A stretch of 19,188 bases of DNA from HGM13006 sp964527315 (GCA_964527315.1 CAZGOQ010000035.1:1-19188); one strand, 5' to 3'; shown: positions 7,801 to 15,481, counted from the stretch's first letter. Program-made: numbers and translations. The notes: generated by a model not told the origin, from the sequence alone.

Positions 7801-8148
7801 CGGCGCAGCGGTCTGGTGTTGGGAGAAGAGATGGTGCTTTCCGCCATGGAGCACGGCGAACAGTCCCAATATATTCCGAATAAAAAGGAGTACCGAATTA
7901 GCCGTGCTGAGATGCAGCTGCTCAAGACGTTTGTCAATCAAAAGCTTGCCGACGCCACAGATCGGATTCTGGGCGGCCGATTTGCGCCAAAGCCCTTCTA
8001 CCGCGGCGTCAATCATGACCCCTGCGAATACTGTGATTTTGGTGCGATCTGTCAAAAAGACCGGCAATTTCGAAAAAGCTGTTACCAGAAACCAATTTCG
8101 CCGGAAGCCTTCTGGGACGCGCTTAAGGAGGGAAACAACAATGGCTGA
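4888..8148 (+). CDS. addB: ATP-dependent helicase/nuclease subunit B (AddB)
   Basis: One half of the AddAB enzyme, which binds double-strand DNA ends, unwinds and degrades them and prepares recombination substrates. The 1086-residue protein has an N-terminal Walker A motif, GRGKSGKT (7-14), typical of AddB, and a C-terminal RecB-type nuclease with IIDYKTG (D903, K905) followed by the GVGMQMLLYL segment. Four cysteines that hold the 4Fe-4S cluster in Bacillus AddB are present in the same pattern: C749, C1046, C1049 and C1055 (C-x2-C-x5-C at the end). Start 4888 is chosen over ATG 4882 because GGAGG at 4876-4880 is seven bases from 4888 but only one base from 4882. A weak promoter (TTGATT 4757-4762, TAAATA 4779-4784) may lie in the 127-base spacer after spoIIR. 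The stop overlaps addA by eight bases. Confidence 0.95.
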   Translation: MLTLITGRGKSGKTRLLLEQVKRCPSTAMASRIILVPEQLSHETERLLSRLCGDEISYVSEVLSFTRLFSRVSSLCGGGAIPMLDQGGRLLSARLALSSIRPQLRVFASAAGKAEFLTGVVSLLDELKAYAVTPRQLDAAAQETTGLFSQKLRELGWIASAYDAVTAQGAADPQDQLTLLKNKLSDGNYGANRHFFVDGFTDFSQQELMVLDALLRTGQSMTVTIPCGDPSFPEELFAPALETFAKLKAMGEAAGQEVRVVYSNYQRPLPDALTYLDRLFVNDTTPFPTQNDAVSVLSFPDRLEECQACGAVIKRYAMAGLRYRDMAIAVSDEKDYGPLLRSVFSSMDIPLYISEKRQVLANPAARAVVLALECVINGMEQEDVIAYLKTGLTGLSSDGIDRLENYAVIWGLRGTHWEETFTMHPEGYDGRFTEETETQLAQLNQEKNAALAPLFRLSKRLKASHIVSDQLTAIYDFMEDAKLLAHLETAVSTMTAQGRLEEAQETAQIWTLLLLFLGQMYSVLGSISMSGEEFLRVFQLALSQYEVGTIPAALDAVSFGSIASMRGKEPKILCVLGANEGLMPASPSGGSLLTEAERAILKQDFSIELAPDSEGSIQRELLMLYSAFTAPTQNLYVFYPTSNQSEAMEPSFLVKRLLMLYPGCAALPPADTGYTPESAAEQCLSTENDALRAVLLQAAGQVPDMETILRMGQEGARPRDMLVSPAAAKALFGTPVMLTASRLDKLGSCPLEFFLYYGLKARARKEASFDAAEFGTFIHFILEHAVPSVIGRPDALNAADSMALVNAQMEPYRAQRLSAIPQTSRQTYLLSRNRQEAALLVQEISDELSRSDFVPCAYELRFGTEDLPALTAEGTLGEGSLSGFVDRADLWTGPEDDFFRIIDYKTGTKKFDYTDLYGGVGMQMLLYLFALEQSGIPGRSKSPTPAGVLYFPASRKFLPQDGPSETDAVPTRRSGLVLGEEMVLSAMEHGEQSQYIPNKKEYRISRAEMQLLKTFVNQKLADATDRILGGRFAPKPFYRGVNHDPCEYCDFGAICQKDRQFRKSCYQKPISPEAFWDALKEGNNNG

Positions 8149-11100
8149 CGCAAAGCTGACCCTGCAGCAGCGGGCTGTGGTGGATAACCGGGGCGGAACC
8201 CTTCTGGTTTCCGCCGCCGCTGGCTCCGGGAAGACAAAGGTTCTGGTGGATCGTGTCATGGGTATGCTCCAAAACGAAGGCAGAAATCTCAACGAGTTTT
8301 TGATTATTACCTTTACCAATGCCGCCGCTGCAGAACTGAAAGGGAAAATTGCTGCCGCGCTGTCCGCCGCCCTGGCCAAAGACCCTGGAAACCGCCATTT
8401 ATCCAGACAGAGAAGTCTCCTTTATCTGGCGCAGATCTCCACTGTACACGCCTTCTGCGGCAATCTCCTGCGGCAGTACGGCTATCTGCTGAACGTGTCC
8501 CCGGATTTTAAAATGCTGGAGGACGCGCAGCGTGAGGAACTTCTGGATCGTCTGCTCCGGGATCTGCTGGAACAGCGATATGCGAAATTGACGCCGGAAT
8601 TTCAGCTGCTCAGCGACACGCTGGGCGCGGGGCGAAATGACGCCGGTTTGGAGGACCTGATCAAAGCGCTGTTTCAGCAGCTGCTGTCGCAGCCCTATCC
8701 GGAAGCGTGGCTCTCCCGGCTGGAATTTCAACTGCCTGTCGACTGTGATCTGTCGGAAACTCGCTGGGGCCGCCGCCTGATTGATCATGCGCGGCAGCAG
8801 CTTTCCGCGCTACTGACCCGCTATGACTGGGCCATTGACACGATGGCGTGCAGTGAAAAAATGCTCCAGAAATATCAGCCCGTTTTTCTCGCGGACAAGG
8901 CCGCTTTTGCGAAAATATATGAGACGCTGGACGGCTCCTGGACCGCAATTGCTGCATCACTCTGCTATGACTTTCCAACGCTGGGCCGCGTTCCCAAAGA
9001 CGAATCTCCATGGCAGTCCGCTATCAAAGCCGTTCGGGACGATGGAAAAAAGCTGCTAAAGGAACTGAAACGTCACTTTGCGCGAAGTCCGGAAACGCTG
9101 ATTGCGGAGCAAAATGCCATGGCTCCGGCTTTGAAATGCCTTTCCGGACTGGTGCTGGAATTATATCAGCAGTTTTCCACCCAAAAACGAAAAAAAAATC
9201 TGATGGATTTTTCTGATTTGGAACACTTGGCAATTTTGCTGCTGGTGGATTCCTCCGGACAGCCTACGGAAACCGCAAAAGAGGTGTCTCAGCGCTTTGC
9301 GGAGATTATGGTGGACGAATATCAGGATTCCAACCGGGTGCAGGAACTAATCTACTCCGCCATATCCAGAGGAAACGATGAAAACCGTTTTCTGGTGGGC
9401 GACGTGAAGCAGTCTATTTACGGATTCCGTCAGGCGGAGCCGGAAATTTTTCTGCAAAAATATCAGAGTTTTGCGTCTGCCGAAGCAGCCGCTGATGGCC
9501 AAAGCCGGATCCTTGTTTTATCCAAAAATTTTCGCTCCCGTCCGGAGATCCTGGAAGCGGTCAACCACACCTTTTCCTCTGTAATGTCTCCCTCGACCGG
9601 CGGGCTTACCTACGGCTCTGCGGAATTCCTTTCCCCCGGCCTGGAGGAATATCCTGAGGATGGGCAAGTCCATGTCTCTCTGGACGTTCTGCAGCTGAAG
9701 GAATTACCGGAGGGGCGGGAGGACGAGTCTACAAAATATCAGAGGGAAGCCGCGTGGGTGGCCGGAAAAATCGTGGAGATTTTGCAAAAACGACTCCCTG
9801 TGCGCCATGGGGACGGTATCCGGCCAGTGGAACCCGGCGATATCGCGATTCTGTTCCGCTCCAAAAGTCCTATGAATTTCTATCAAAAAGCGCTGCAAAA
9901 AGCAGGCGTTCCGGTATCCGCCGTTGGAGGTACGGAACTGTTTGAGACGCCGGAGGCAAACGCGTTGCTCAGCCTGCTCAAGACGCTTGACAACCCCCAT
10001 CAGGATGTGCCGCTGTTGGCAGTGCTTTGCTGTCCGCTGTTTCGGTTTTCCAACGATCAACTCTCCCGCATTCGTGCTGTCAGCCGGCAGCCGCGGTTTT
10101 ATGACGCCATGCTGGAATGTCAGGAGCCATGGTGTCTGGAAGCACTGAACCGCATCCGGCAGTGGCGGGAAAAAGCCAACACTGTTTCCGCCGAAGCGCT
10201 GGTCTGGTATCTGTTGGAGGATACCGGCCTGCTGGCGGCATACAGCGCCATGGAGGGCGGCGCGGCCCGCAGGGCGCATCTGCTGCGCATCTACAGCCTC
10301 TCGCAGTCCATCGCCGGCGGCAGTTATCTCTATCTCTATGAGTTGATCCGCGCCCTGGACCGGCTTTCCGTCAGCGGCATGGAGGATGCCAGCGCAAATG
10401 CGGGCGTGACCCTGACTACCATACATAAATCCAAGGGACTGGAATACCCGGTGGTGTTTCTCTGCGACCTTTCTAGGCAGTTTAATTTTCAGGAATTGAG
10501 TGATCCGGTTCTGGTGGATGCCGACGACGGCATCGGTGCGAAAATGACCGATCTCAGGCATCGAACCCGGTATCCGGGCCTGTGCTACCACGCCCTGAAA
10601 ATCAAGAAGCGGCAAAAACTTCTGGATGAAGAAATGCGGATCCTGTATGTAGCCATGACCCGGCCAAAGGATTATCTGTTCATGACTTATGCCATGGGCG
10701 AGTCTTCCAAAGTTTTGGAGCGGCTGCTGCCCGGTGCGGGGCAGCCAGCCGAAGCCTGGGCTGTCTCCAGCGCCGGGTGCCTGGGGGACTGGGTGCTGCT
10801 TTCCGCGCTGAGCCGTGTGGAAGCGGGCGAACTGTTTGCTGCCACCCAGCGGCCCGCCTGCCGTCTGCTGGTATCGGAGTATCCCTGGCACATTGGCTTT
10901 ACCGAATTGGAACTGCCCAAAATCCCATGTTATCGTGCGCCTTGCAGCGAAGAGGGAACCACGCCGGCCACGCTGCCATCGGCCCGGCAGATCGTTCAGG
11001 CGCTCCATTGGCAGTATCCTCATCTTTCTGCGACGACTGCCCCCTCCAAACTCACCGCCACACAACTCAAAGGCCGGGATAAGGACGCGGAGATTGCCGA

Positions 11101-11674
11101 ATATGCTGCCACGCCGATCCAGCTAATGCCGCTGCTTCGTCCGGAATTTCTGACAAACCAGCAGCTTTCGCCCACGGAAAAGGGAACGGCAACCCATCTG
11201 TTTCTGCAGTATGCTGCATATGACGCCCTCGGCACCGAAGACGGTGTGATCGGAGAACTGGACCGGCTGGTGGATCAGGCCTTTTTGACGGAACTGCAGG
11301 CGCAGGCGGTGGATCCCGGACAGATCATAACACTGTTTACTTCACCTCTGGGGCAGCGCATCCTTGCCGCACCGGAATTGATTCGGGAATTTAAATTCTC
11401 ACTGTTAACGGACGCAGGCCAGTTCGACCCGGAACTGGCTCAGGAAAACATTCTGCTTCAGGGCGTTGTGGACGCCGCTATTGTGGACGCAGACGGCATT
11501 ACCGTCATTGATTTTAAAACAGACCGGGTCAGCGAGCAGACCGTGATGGACCGGGCGGAGCAGTACCGCGGTCAGCTGACAACCTACCGCACCGCTTTGG
11601 AGCGAATCTTTCATAAACCAGTGAAGGAAACCATATTGTACTTCCTACGGCTTGGAAAAGAGGTGATTCTGTGA
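8141..11674 (+). CDS. addA: ATP-dependent helicase/nuclease subunit A (AddA)
   Basis: UvrD-like superfamily 1A helicase with a C-terminal nuclease, partner of AddB. The 1177 residues show the helicase motifs in order: Q-motif LTLQQRAVVD (6-15), Walker A SAAAGSGKT (24-32), Walker B MVDEYQDSN (D392, E393), GDVKQSIYGFRQAEPEIF (motif III), LSKNFRSRPEIL (motif IV), TTIHKSKGLEYPVVFL (motif V) and MRILYVAMTRPKDYLF (motif VI). The nuclease core is GVVDAAIV then VIDFKTDRV with D1124 and K1126. The length is slightly below the 1200-1240 usual for AddA but nothing essential is missing. ATG 8141 has AAGGAGGG eight bases upstream and overlaps the addB stop (ATGGCTGA), so the two subunits are translated in coupled fashion. 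The gene ends in a GTGA overlap with dusB. Confidence 0.97.
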   Translation: MADAKLTLQQRAVVDNRGGTLLVSAAAGSGKTKVLVDRVMGMLQNEGRNLNEFLIITFTNAAAAELKGKIAAALSAALAKDPGNRHLSRQRSLLYLAQISTVHAFCGNLLRQYGYLLNVSPDFKMLEDAQREELLDRLLRDLLEQRYAKLTPEFQLLSDTLGAGRNDAGLEDLIKALFQQLLSQPYPEAWLSRLEFQLPVDCDLSETRWGRRLIDHARQQLSALLTRYDWAIDTMACSEKMLQKYQPVFLADKAAFAKIYETLDGSWTAIAASLCYDFPTLGRVPKDESPWQSAIKAVRDDGKKLLKELKRHFARSPETLIAEQNAMAPALKCLSGLVLELYQQFSTQKRKKNLMDFSDLEHLAILLLVDSSGQPTETAKEVSQRFAEIMVDEYQDSNRVQELIYSAISRGNDENRFLVGDVKQSIYGFRQAEPEIFLQKYQSFASAEAAADGQSRILVLSKNFRSRPEILEAVNHTFSSVMSPSTGGLTYGSAEFLSPGLEEYPEDGQVHVSLDVLQLKELPEGREDESTKYQREAAWVAGKIVEILQKRLPVRHGDGIRPVEPGDIAILFRSKSPMNFYQKALQKAGVPVSAVGGTELFETPEANALLSLLKTLDNPHQDVPLLAVLCCPLFRFSNDQLSRIRAVSRQPRFYDAMLECQEPWCLEALNRIRQWREKANTVSAEALVWYLLEDTGLLAAYSAMEGGAARRAHLLRIYSLSQSIAGGSYLYLYELIRALDRLSVSGMEDASANAGVTLTTIHKSKGLEYPVVFLCDLSRQFNFQELSDPVLVDADDGIGAKMTDLRHRTRYPGLCYHALKIKKRQKLLDEEMRILYVAMTRPKDYLFMTYAMGESSKVLERLLPGAGQPAEAWAVSSAGCLGDWVLLSALSRVEAGELFAATQRPACRLLVSEYPWHIGFTELELPKIPCYRAPCSEEGTTPATLPSARQIVQALHWQYPHLSATTAPSKLTATQLKGRDKDAEIAEYAATPIQLMPLLRPEFLTNQQLSPTEKGTATHLFLQYAAYDALGTEDGVIGELDRLVDQAFLTELQAQAVDPGQIITLFTSPLGQRILAAPELIREFKFSLLTDAGQFDPELAQENILLQGVVDAAIVDADGITVIDFKTDRVSEQTVMDRAEQYRGQLTTYRTALERIFHKPVKETILYFLRLGKEVIL

Positions 11675-12633
11675 CAGGCACAATCAAACCGCAGCAAAAA
11701 ATTATCTTGGCCCCCATGGCGGGGGTAACGGACTTCGCCTGCCGAACGATTGCCGCCGAACATGGAGCGGATGTGACCGTCACAGAGATGGTCTCTTCCC
11801 GCGCTCTTTGCTATGGGGATCAGAAAACCGAAAAACTGCTCCGAAAAACTCCCTTAGGCATCTGCGGCGCGCAGCTGTTCGGAAACGATCCGGACTTTAT
11901 GGCCCGGGCCGCCAAGCTGGTTTTGGAAATATCCCCGGTGGATTTTATCGACATCAATATGGGCTGTCCCATGCCCAAGGTCGCCAGTACCGGAGACGGG
12001 GCGGGCCTGATGCGAACGCCGGAACTGGCGGCGGAGATCGTCAGGGCCGTCGTGGAGGCTGTTCCCATTCCAGTCACAGTAAAAATGCGGAAGGGATGGG
12101 ACAAAGGCAGCGCCAACTGTGTGGAACTGGCGCGGCTGGCCGAGCAGGCAGGAGCCAGTGCCGTTGCGATCCACGGCAGGACGAAGGTGCAGCTATATTC
12201 CGGGAAAGCCGATTGGGACTGCATCCGGGCGGTCAAAGCGGCGGTCCGGATCCCGGTCGTTGCCAACGGAGATGTGGACACCCCGGAGGCGGCTCTGAGA
12301 ATTTTAAAATACACCGGCGCGGACCATGTGATGATCGGCAGGGCAGCCTTTGGCGACCCCTATCTGTTTGGCCGGATCCGGGCAGCGCTGGAGGGCAGTC
12401 CGGTGCCTGACCGACCGCCGCTGGCGGAGCGGTTCGATCTGGCGGTCCGGCAGATCGAACTGGCCAAAGAGGACAAGGGCGAGCACATTGCCTGCCTGGA
12501 AGCCAGGAAACATCTCTGCTGGTATCTCCATGGGGTGCCCTATGCCAATTATTATAAGAAGGAAATTTCGCAAATTGCCTCTATGGAGGACGTCTACCGG
12601 GTGGCAAAGGGCGTAAAACGGGATTTGAGGTGA
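11671..12633 (+). CDS. dusB: tRNA-dihydrouridine synthase (DusB type)
   Basis: FMN-dependent enzyme that reduces uridines in the tRNA D-loop to dihydrouridine with NAD(P)H. The 320-residue TIM-barrel protein shows the family signature LAPMAGVTDFACR near the N terminus, catalytic cysteine C99 in INMGCPMPKV, then GAGLMRTP, VKMRKGWD, AVAIHGRTK, VVANGDV and MIGRAAFGDPYLF for FMN and tRNA binding. The length is normal and the helical C-terminal domain is present. The start is the GTG at 11671, inside the addA stop (GTGA), with AGAGGTGA a few bases upstream; no ATG fits better. The position downstream of addA and directly before a sigma factor suggests co-transcription with both. Confidence 0.95.
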   Translation: MTGTIKPQQKIILAPMAGVTDFACRTIAAEHGADVTVTEMVSSRALCYGDQKTEKLLRKTPLGICGAQLFGNDPDFMARAAKLVLEISPVDFIDINMGCPMPKVASTGDGAGLMRTPELAAEIVRAVVEAVPIPVTVKMRKGWDKGSANCVELARLAEQAGASAVAIHGRTKVQLYSGKADWDCIRAVKAAVRIPVVANGDVDTPEAALRILKYTGADHVMIGRAAFGDPYLFGRIRAALEGSPVPDRPPLAERFDLAVRQIELAKEDKGEHIACLEARKHLCWYLHGVPYANYYKKEISQIASMEDVYRVAKGVKRDLR

Positions 12634-13241
12634 TGGATGTGGAGGAACTGGAACTGATTCAAAAGGCGGGCAGGGGAGATGAGGATGCCTTTTCTCAGCT
12701 GGTGCTCCGGCATCAGAGCATGGTCTATCATCTCTGTCTGCGCATGACCGGTGACAGGGAGGAGGCCTTTGATCTTTCTCAGGAAACGTTTCTCAAAGCA
12801 TGGCGCGCCATTGCGCTGTTTCAGGGAAACAGTAAATTCTCCACCTGGCTCAGCCGGATCGCCGCCAATGTCTGTCTCGATTTTCTCAGAAAAAAACGAA
12901 AAAACACGGTTTCTCTGACCCAACTGGACAGGGACGATATGACGGTCGAGCGGCAGATCGCGGACTGCTCCCAGGACCCGGCCTTGCTGCTGGAATGCTC
13001 TGAGCACCATGAGACGGTGCAGCGGGCCTTTGGGGAGCTCCCACCCCAGGATAAACTCATCCTCTCCATGCGGGCCATGGAGGATATGAGTTATTCGGAA
13101 ATCGCAAGCGCGCTGGATCTGAATGAGGGAACCGTTAAATCCCGCATTTCCAGGGCCAGAGAAAAGCTGCGCCAGAATTTGAACGGGAACCTTTTTGAAA
13201 AACCGGCGTCTAAAAAAGGGAAAGGAGGCGGCAAAAAATGA
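12633..13241 (+). CDS. ECF-type RNA polymerase sigma factor (sigma-70 family, SigW/RpoE-like)
   Basis: A 202-residue alternative sigma factor with only regions 2 and 4, as in extracytoplasmic-function sigmas. Region 2 spans about residues 15-88 (AFSQLVLRHQSMVYHLCLRM, DREEAFDLSQETFLKAWRAI for core and -10 binding, FSTWLSRIAANVCLDFLRKK). Region 4 spans about 126-183 (LPPQDKLILSMRAMEDMSYS, EIASALDLNEGTVKSRISRA) and should contact the -35. The lysine/glycine tail is unremarkable. The ribosome site GAGGTGA (12626-12632) abuts ATG 12633; the in-frame GTG at 12639 has better spacing and could be the true start, two residues shorter. It overlaps dusB upstream and the anti-sigma gene downstream (ATGA), so sigma and anti-sigma are made in coupled fashion. 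I found no convincing ECF autoregulatory promoter at the end of dusB. Confidence 0.93.
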   Translation: MDVEELELIQKAGRGDEDAFSQLVLRHQSMVYHLCLRMTGDREEAFDLSQETFLKAWRAIALFQGNSKFSTWLSRIAANVCLDFLRKKRKNTVSLTQLDRDDMTVERQIADCSQDPALLLECSEHHETVQRAFGELPPQDKLILSMRAMEDMSYSEIASALDLNEGTVKSRISRAREKLRQNLNGNLFEKPASKKGKGGGKK

Positions 13242-14086
13242 AGCCATGCGAAGCATTTCTGGATGACATTTTTCTCAGTCTGGACGGACAACTCAGCGAT
13301 GAGGAAGAAGCGGCACTGCAGGTCCATCTTGCCGCCTGCCCAAGCTGCAGACAACTCTATGACACCTACAGGAACATCGACGCCGCTGTTATGGAAATGG
13401 CGGAGGAGCCGCCGGAAGGGCTTCACCAGGCGGTGATGAACTCCATTCGGCACGAAAAAGAGCGGAATAAACCCTTTGCCTTTCTCAAACGCGGTAAATT
13501 CACATTGATCGCAGCGGTCGCCGCAGTGGTGCTCCTGCTGGTAGGCAGAAATGTGGACCTGTCCTTTTCCGGCGAAAACAGCAGTGATGCAGGCTCTGCC
13601 GCAGCAGAAGCGGCGGCAGAAGCGCCAGTGGAGGAAGCCGCAGAGGCGGAAGCGCCGGACGCGCCCGAACCGGCAGCCGGACAGAATGCCCAGCTGCTTC
13701 CCGGCTACTCCTTTTCCGGCAATGCCGGCGAAACCACAGCAGAGGATGCCACAGAAGAGCAATACGAAGAAGAAGGCACGCTGACAGAGGGAGCTATGGA
13801 CGCGCCGGAATCTGCCCCCGCTTCGGAAGGCTCTGCTTACTCGATCCGCGAAGTTTTTGATATGCTTCATCAGGACGGCTATGCGGGCGATTTATACCAG
13901 CTTGCTATGACGGAGGAGGAATTCTTAGACGTAGCGCCATCCTGTCAGCGGCTACGCCTTTCCTCCGGCTTGACGATCTATCGAACCATTGGACTTCCCA
14001 CTTTTAAAGATCTGCTGCAAATCGTCGACAGCATGGAGGAGGAAAACGGCCGCCCTGATTATACGTATTACTTTTTCACGCCTTAA
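13238..14086 (+). CDS. Membrane anti-sigma factor with zinc-binding (zf-HC2/ZAS) domain
   Basis: Predicted partner and inhibitor of the upstream sigma factor. The cytoplasmic N terminus has C4 and the H30-x3-C34-x2-C37 motif of zinc-associated anti-sigma (ZAS/zf-HC2) domains. One membrane segment lies at about residues 88-103 (TLIAAVAAVVLLLVG). An exported stretch very rich in Ala, Glu and Pro follows (about 118-200), probably an unstructured linker, and then about 80 residues ending in YTYYFFTP that I do not recognise and that may be the sensor. There are 282 residues in total. The ATG at 13238 overlaps the sigma stop and has AAAGGAGG upstream. By analogy with RsiW-type proteins, release of the sigma factor could be by proteolysis; no cleavage site can be identified. 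Transcription ends at the hairpin at 14091. Confidence 0.88.
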   Translation: MKPCEAFLDDIFLSLDGQLSDEEEAALQVHLAACPSCRQLYDTYRNIDAAVMEMAEEPPEGLHQAVMNSIRHEKERNKPFAFLKRGKFTLIAAVAAVVLLLVGRNVDLSFSGENSSDAGSAAAEAAAEAPVEEAAEAEAPDAPEPAAGQNAQLLPGYSFSGNAGETTAEDATEEQYEEEGTLTEGAMDAPESAPASEGSAYSIREVFDMLHQDGYAGDLYQLAMTEEEFLDVAPSCQRLRLSSGLTIYRTIGLPTFKDLLQIVDSMEEENGRPDYTYYFFTP

Positions 14087-14090
14087 AACA

Positions 14091-14128
14091 AATGCCGCCG
14101 GAGAAATTCCGGCGGCATTCCATTTTAA
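14091..14128. terminator. Bidirectional terminator between the anti-sigma and serpin genes
   Basis: AATGCCGCCGGA (14091-14102) and TCCGGCGGCATT (14108-14119) form a perfect 12-bp stem with a 5-base loop. CCATTTTAATT follows on the plus strand, and on the minus strand the stem is followed by TTGTTTTAA. It sits between the two convergent stop codons (14086 and 14135) and can serve both genes. Confidence 0.9.
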
Positions 14129-14134
14129 TTCAAT

Positions 14135-15361
14135 TTATCCCATGTCCATCATGGTTCCAATAAAAATCGGCACATTGTTCTGGCAGTCGATCAGCAAATA
14201 CAGGAAGGGACGGTCCAGATAGACCCGCTTGGGTTCCTCGATCTCCAACGCAGCGCCCTCGGCCATTTCCACCACAGTGGCCGCTCCTGCGCTGACGCCC
14301 TGTGCCCCTACTTCCATAAAGGTCTTATGGATGACACTGCTGATATAGAGCGGCCCATTCTCTGAAGTCCCCATTTTCATAAAATCCGCTTTGTTCGAAT
14401 CAAAGGCATCTGTGATCCCCAGGGCTTTCAGTGTCTGGCTCAGTTCCGTACCATATTCCGTTTTGAACTCCGGCAGCGCGGTCTCTACTTTGATATTCTC
14501 CAGACTTTTCATCTGGCTCAGCAGTTTTTCTCCGCTCATCTCCGTCAAGTACTCTGAAACGGTAGTCTCCTCATTGGGCAAAATGGCCGCAAAAGCATAT
14601 TGCCGGTCTTTGAAATATTTCACAAAGCCCTGGGACTTCTCGTCGGAGAAGTAGCCGTATTCCTCGCTGTACATCAGGTTGACCGTTTGGGCGGTTCCAT
14701 TCTCTGTTGTAAACACGCCTTCTTGAATCTGATACTCTGTATAGGGCTGATACCAGTCTTTGTCGAAAGACAAAGCGTTGACCAGATACATCACCGCGTC
14801 CTCTGGAATTCTCTCTATGATCTCCGGGATCTTTCCGGCGGTGTTTTTATCTACAAATTCATTGATCTCCGCCAGCGTGGAATCGTCGAAGGGCGCTCGA
14901 TAGGCTCCCGCGTTGTACCAGTTGGCATTTTCCTGCAAAAAATCCGCTTTTACGGAGAGCGTCGAGTCGTCCTTAAACCAAATGCCGTTTGCCATATGCA
15001 TTCCCTCGGGCAGGGAACTCCGGTAGGCCAGCAGATAGGGGTTGAGTTGTTCCAGATCAAGGCTGAAAGCGTCCTCCATCTGCTTTAAGGTCTCTCCATC
15101 CGCGCCATTGGCGGTCATTCCAAGCGCCATCAATACGGAAACTGGGGAGAGCAGCACATTTTTCTTCGGCTCAAAGCTGTTTTGCAGCAGTTTGATGGAA
15201 AAATCCGCAGCTGCAAGATTTCCCTCCTCTGTGATCTCCGCCGCTTCCTCTGCGGCAGCGGAAGTGCGGTAGCCCTGCATAAGATTCACCTGAACCGCGG
15301 TGCTGCCGCAGCCGCTGAGCAGCAGGGCAAAACACAGCAGCAAGCATAATTTCTTTTTCAT
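14135..15361 (-). CDS. Serpin-family protease inhibitor, lipoprotein
   Basis: A 408-residue serpin, predicted to be exported and lipid-anchored: signal peptide 1-17 with lipobox LLSGC (C18). Serpin landmarks: NVLLSPVSVLMALGMTANGA (68-87), NEFVDKNTAGKIPEII (168-182), LVNALSF (193-199), and the reactive loop region HKTFMEVGAQGVSAGAATVV (345-364), then RPFLYLLID (384-392) and IFIGTM (399-404). Small residues at A358, A360, A361 and T362 fit the hinge of inhibitory serpins, although P14 is Val, not Thr. The loop to RPFLY is about five residues longer than in alpha-1-antitrypsin, so P1 is uncertain (between about G369 and I374). It is similar in type to serpins of gut clostridia (siropins of Eubacterium siraeum, reported to inhibit neutrophil elastase). 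ATG 15361 follows GGAGG by seven bases; a TTG one codon upstream is rejected. It is convergent to the sigma/anti-sigma pair. Confidence 0.95.
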   Translation of the reverse strand: MKKKLCLLLCFALLLSGCGSTAVQVNLMQGYRTSAAAEEAAEITEEGNLAAADFSIKLLQNSFEPKKNVLLSPVSVLMALGMTANGADGETLKQMEDAFSLDLEQLNPYLLAYRSSLPEGMHMANGIWFKDDSTLSVKADFLQENANWYNAGAYRAPFDDSTLAEINEFVDKNTAGKIPEIIERIPEDAVMYLVNALSFDKDWYQPYTEYQIQEGVFTTENGTAQTVNLMYSEEYGYFSDEKSQGFVKYFKDRQYAFAAILPNEETTVSEYLTEMSGEKLLSQMKSLENIKVETALPEFKTEYGTELSQTLKALGITDAFDSNKADFMKMGTSENGPLYISSVIHKTFMEVGAQGVSAGAATVVEMAEGAALEIEEPKRVYLDRPFLYLLIDCQNNVPIFIGTMMDMG

Positions 15362-15398
15362 CAAAATTCCTCCATTTCATTTTGGACTCTATCCCTTA

Positions 15399-15423
15399 GA
15401 CGTTTCTTTTCCTGAATCGTTCC
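15399..15423 (-). promoter_or_regulatory. Candidate ECF-sigma promoter of the serpin gene
   Basis: Read on the minus strand: GGAAC (15423-15419), a 16-base spacer, then CGTC (15402-15399). This matches the general ECF promoter pattern (for example TGAAAC, 16 bases, CGTC/CGTA for Bacillus SigW, SigX and SigM). A transcript would start near 15391, leaving about 30 bases with GGAGG (15373-15369) before the ATG at 15361. No good sigma-A promoter is seen in the same spacer; the best -10, TAGAGT at about 15386-15391, lacks a -35. The nearest ECF sigma gene is only about 1.2 kb away, convergent. The motif match is visible; use by that sigma is inference. Confidence 0.45.
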
Positions 15424-15432
15424 CCAAAATGC

Positions 15433-15481
15433 GGGAAAAAATAAAGTGGGCGCGCTGCAAGATCATATTTGCATCGCGCCC
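15433..15481 (-). terminator. Terminator of the VanW-like gene
   Basis: On the minus strand a long imperfect stem (GGGCGCG at 15481-15475 with its complement at 15454-15448, one mismatch, then a further 5-bp TGCAA/TTGCA stem around an 8-base loop) is followed by ACTTTATTTTTT. It begins about ten bases after the VanW stop and lies just upstream of the candidate serpin promoter, so the serpin is probably a separate transcription unit. Confidence 0.85.

Noticed and set aside
7538..8140. N-terminal extension of AddA by about 200 residues
   Set aside because: It is the shadow of addB; the helicase Q-motif begins right after ATG 8141, which has AAGGAGGG upstream.
9704..11065. Long minus-strand open frame (453 codons) inside addA
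   Set aside because: It lies fully antisense to conserved helicase motifs, has a low-complexity basic composition and no start signals; it follows from GC-rich codon use on the other strand.
11808..12410. Second 200-codon forward frame inside dusB
   Set aside because: An out-of-frame shadow of dusB with Gly/Arg-rich composition.
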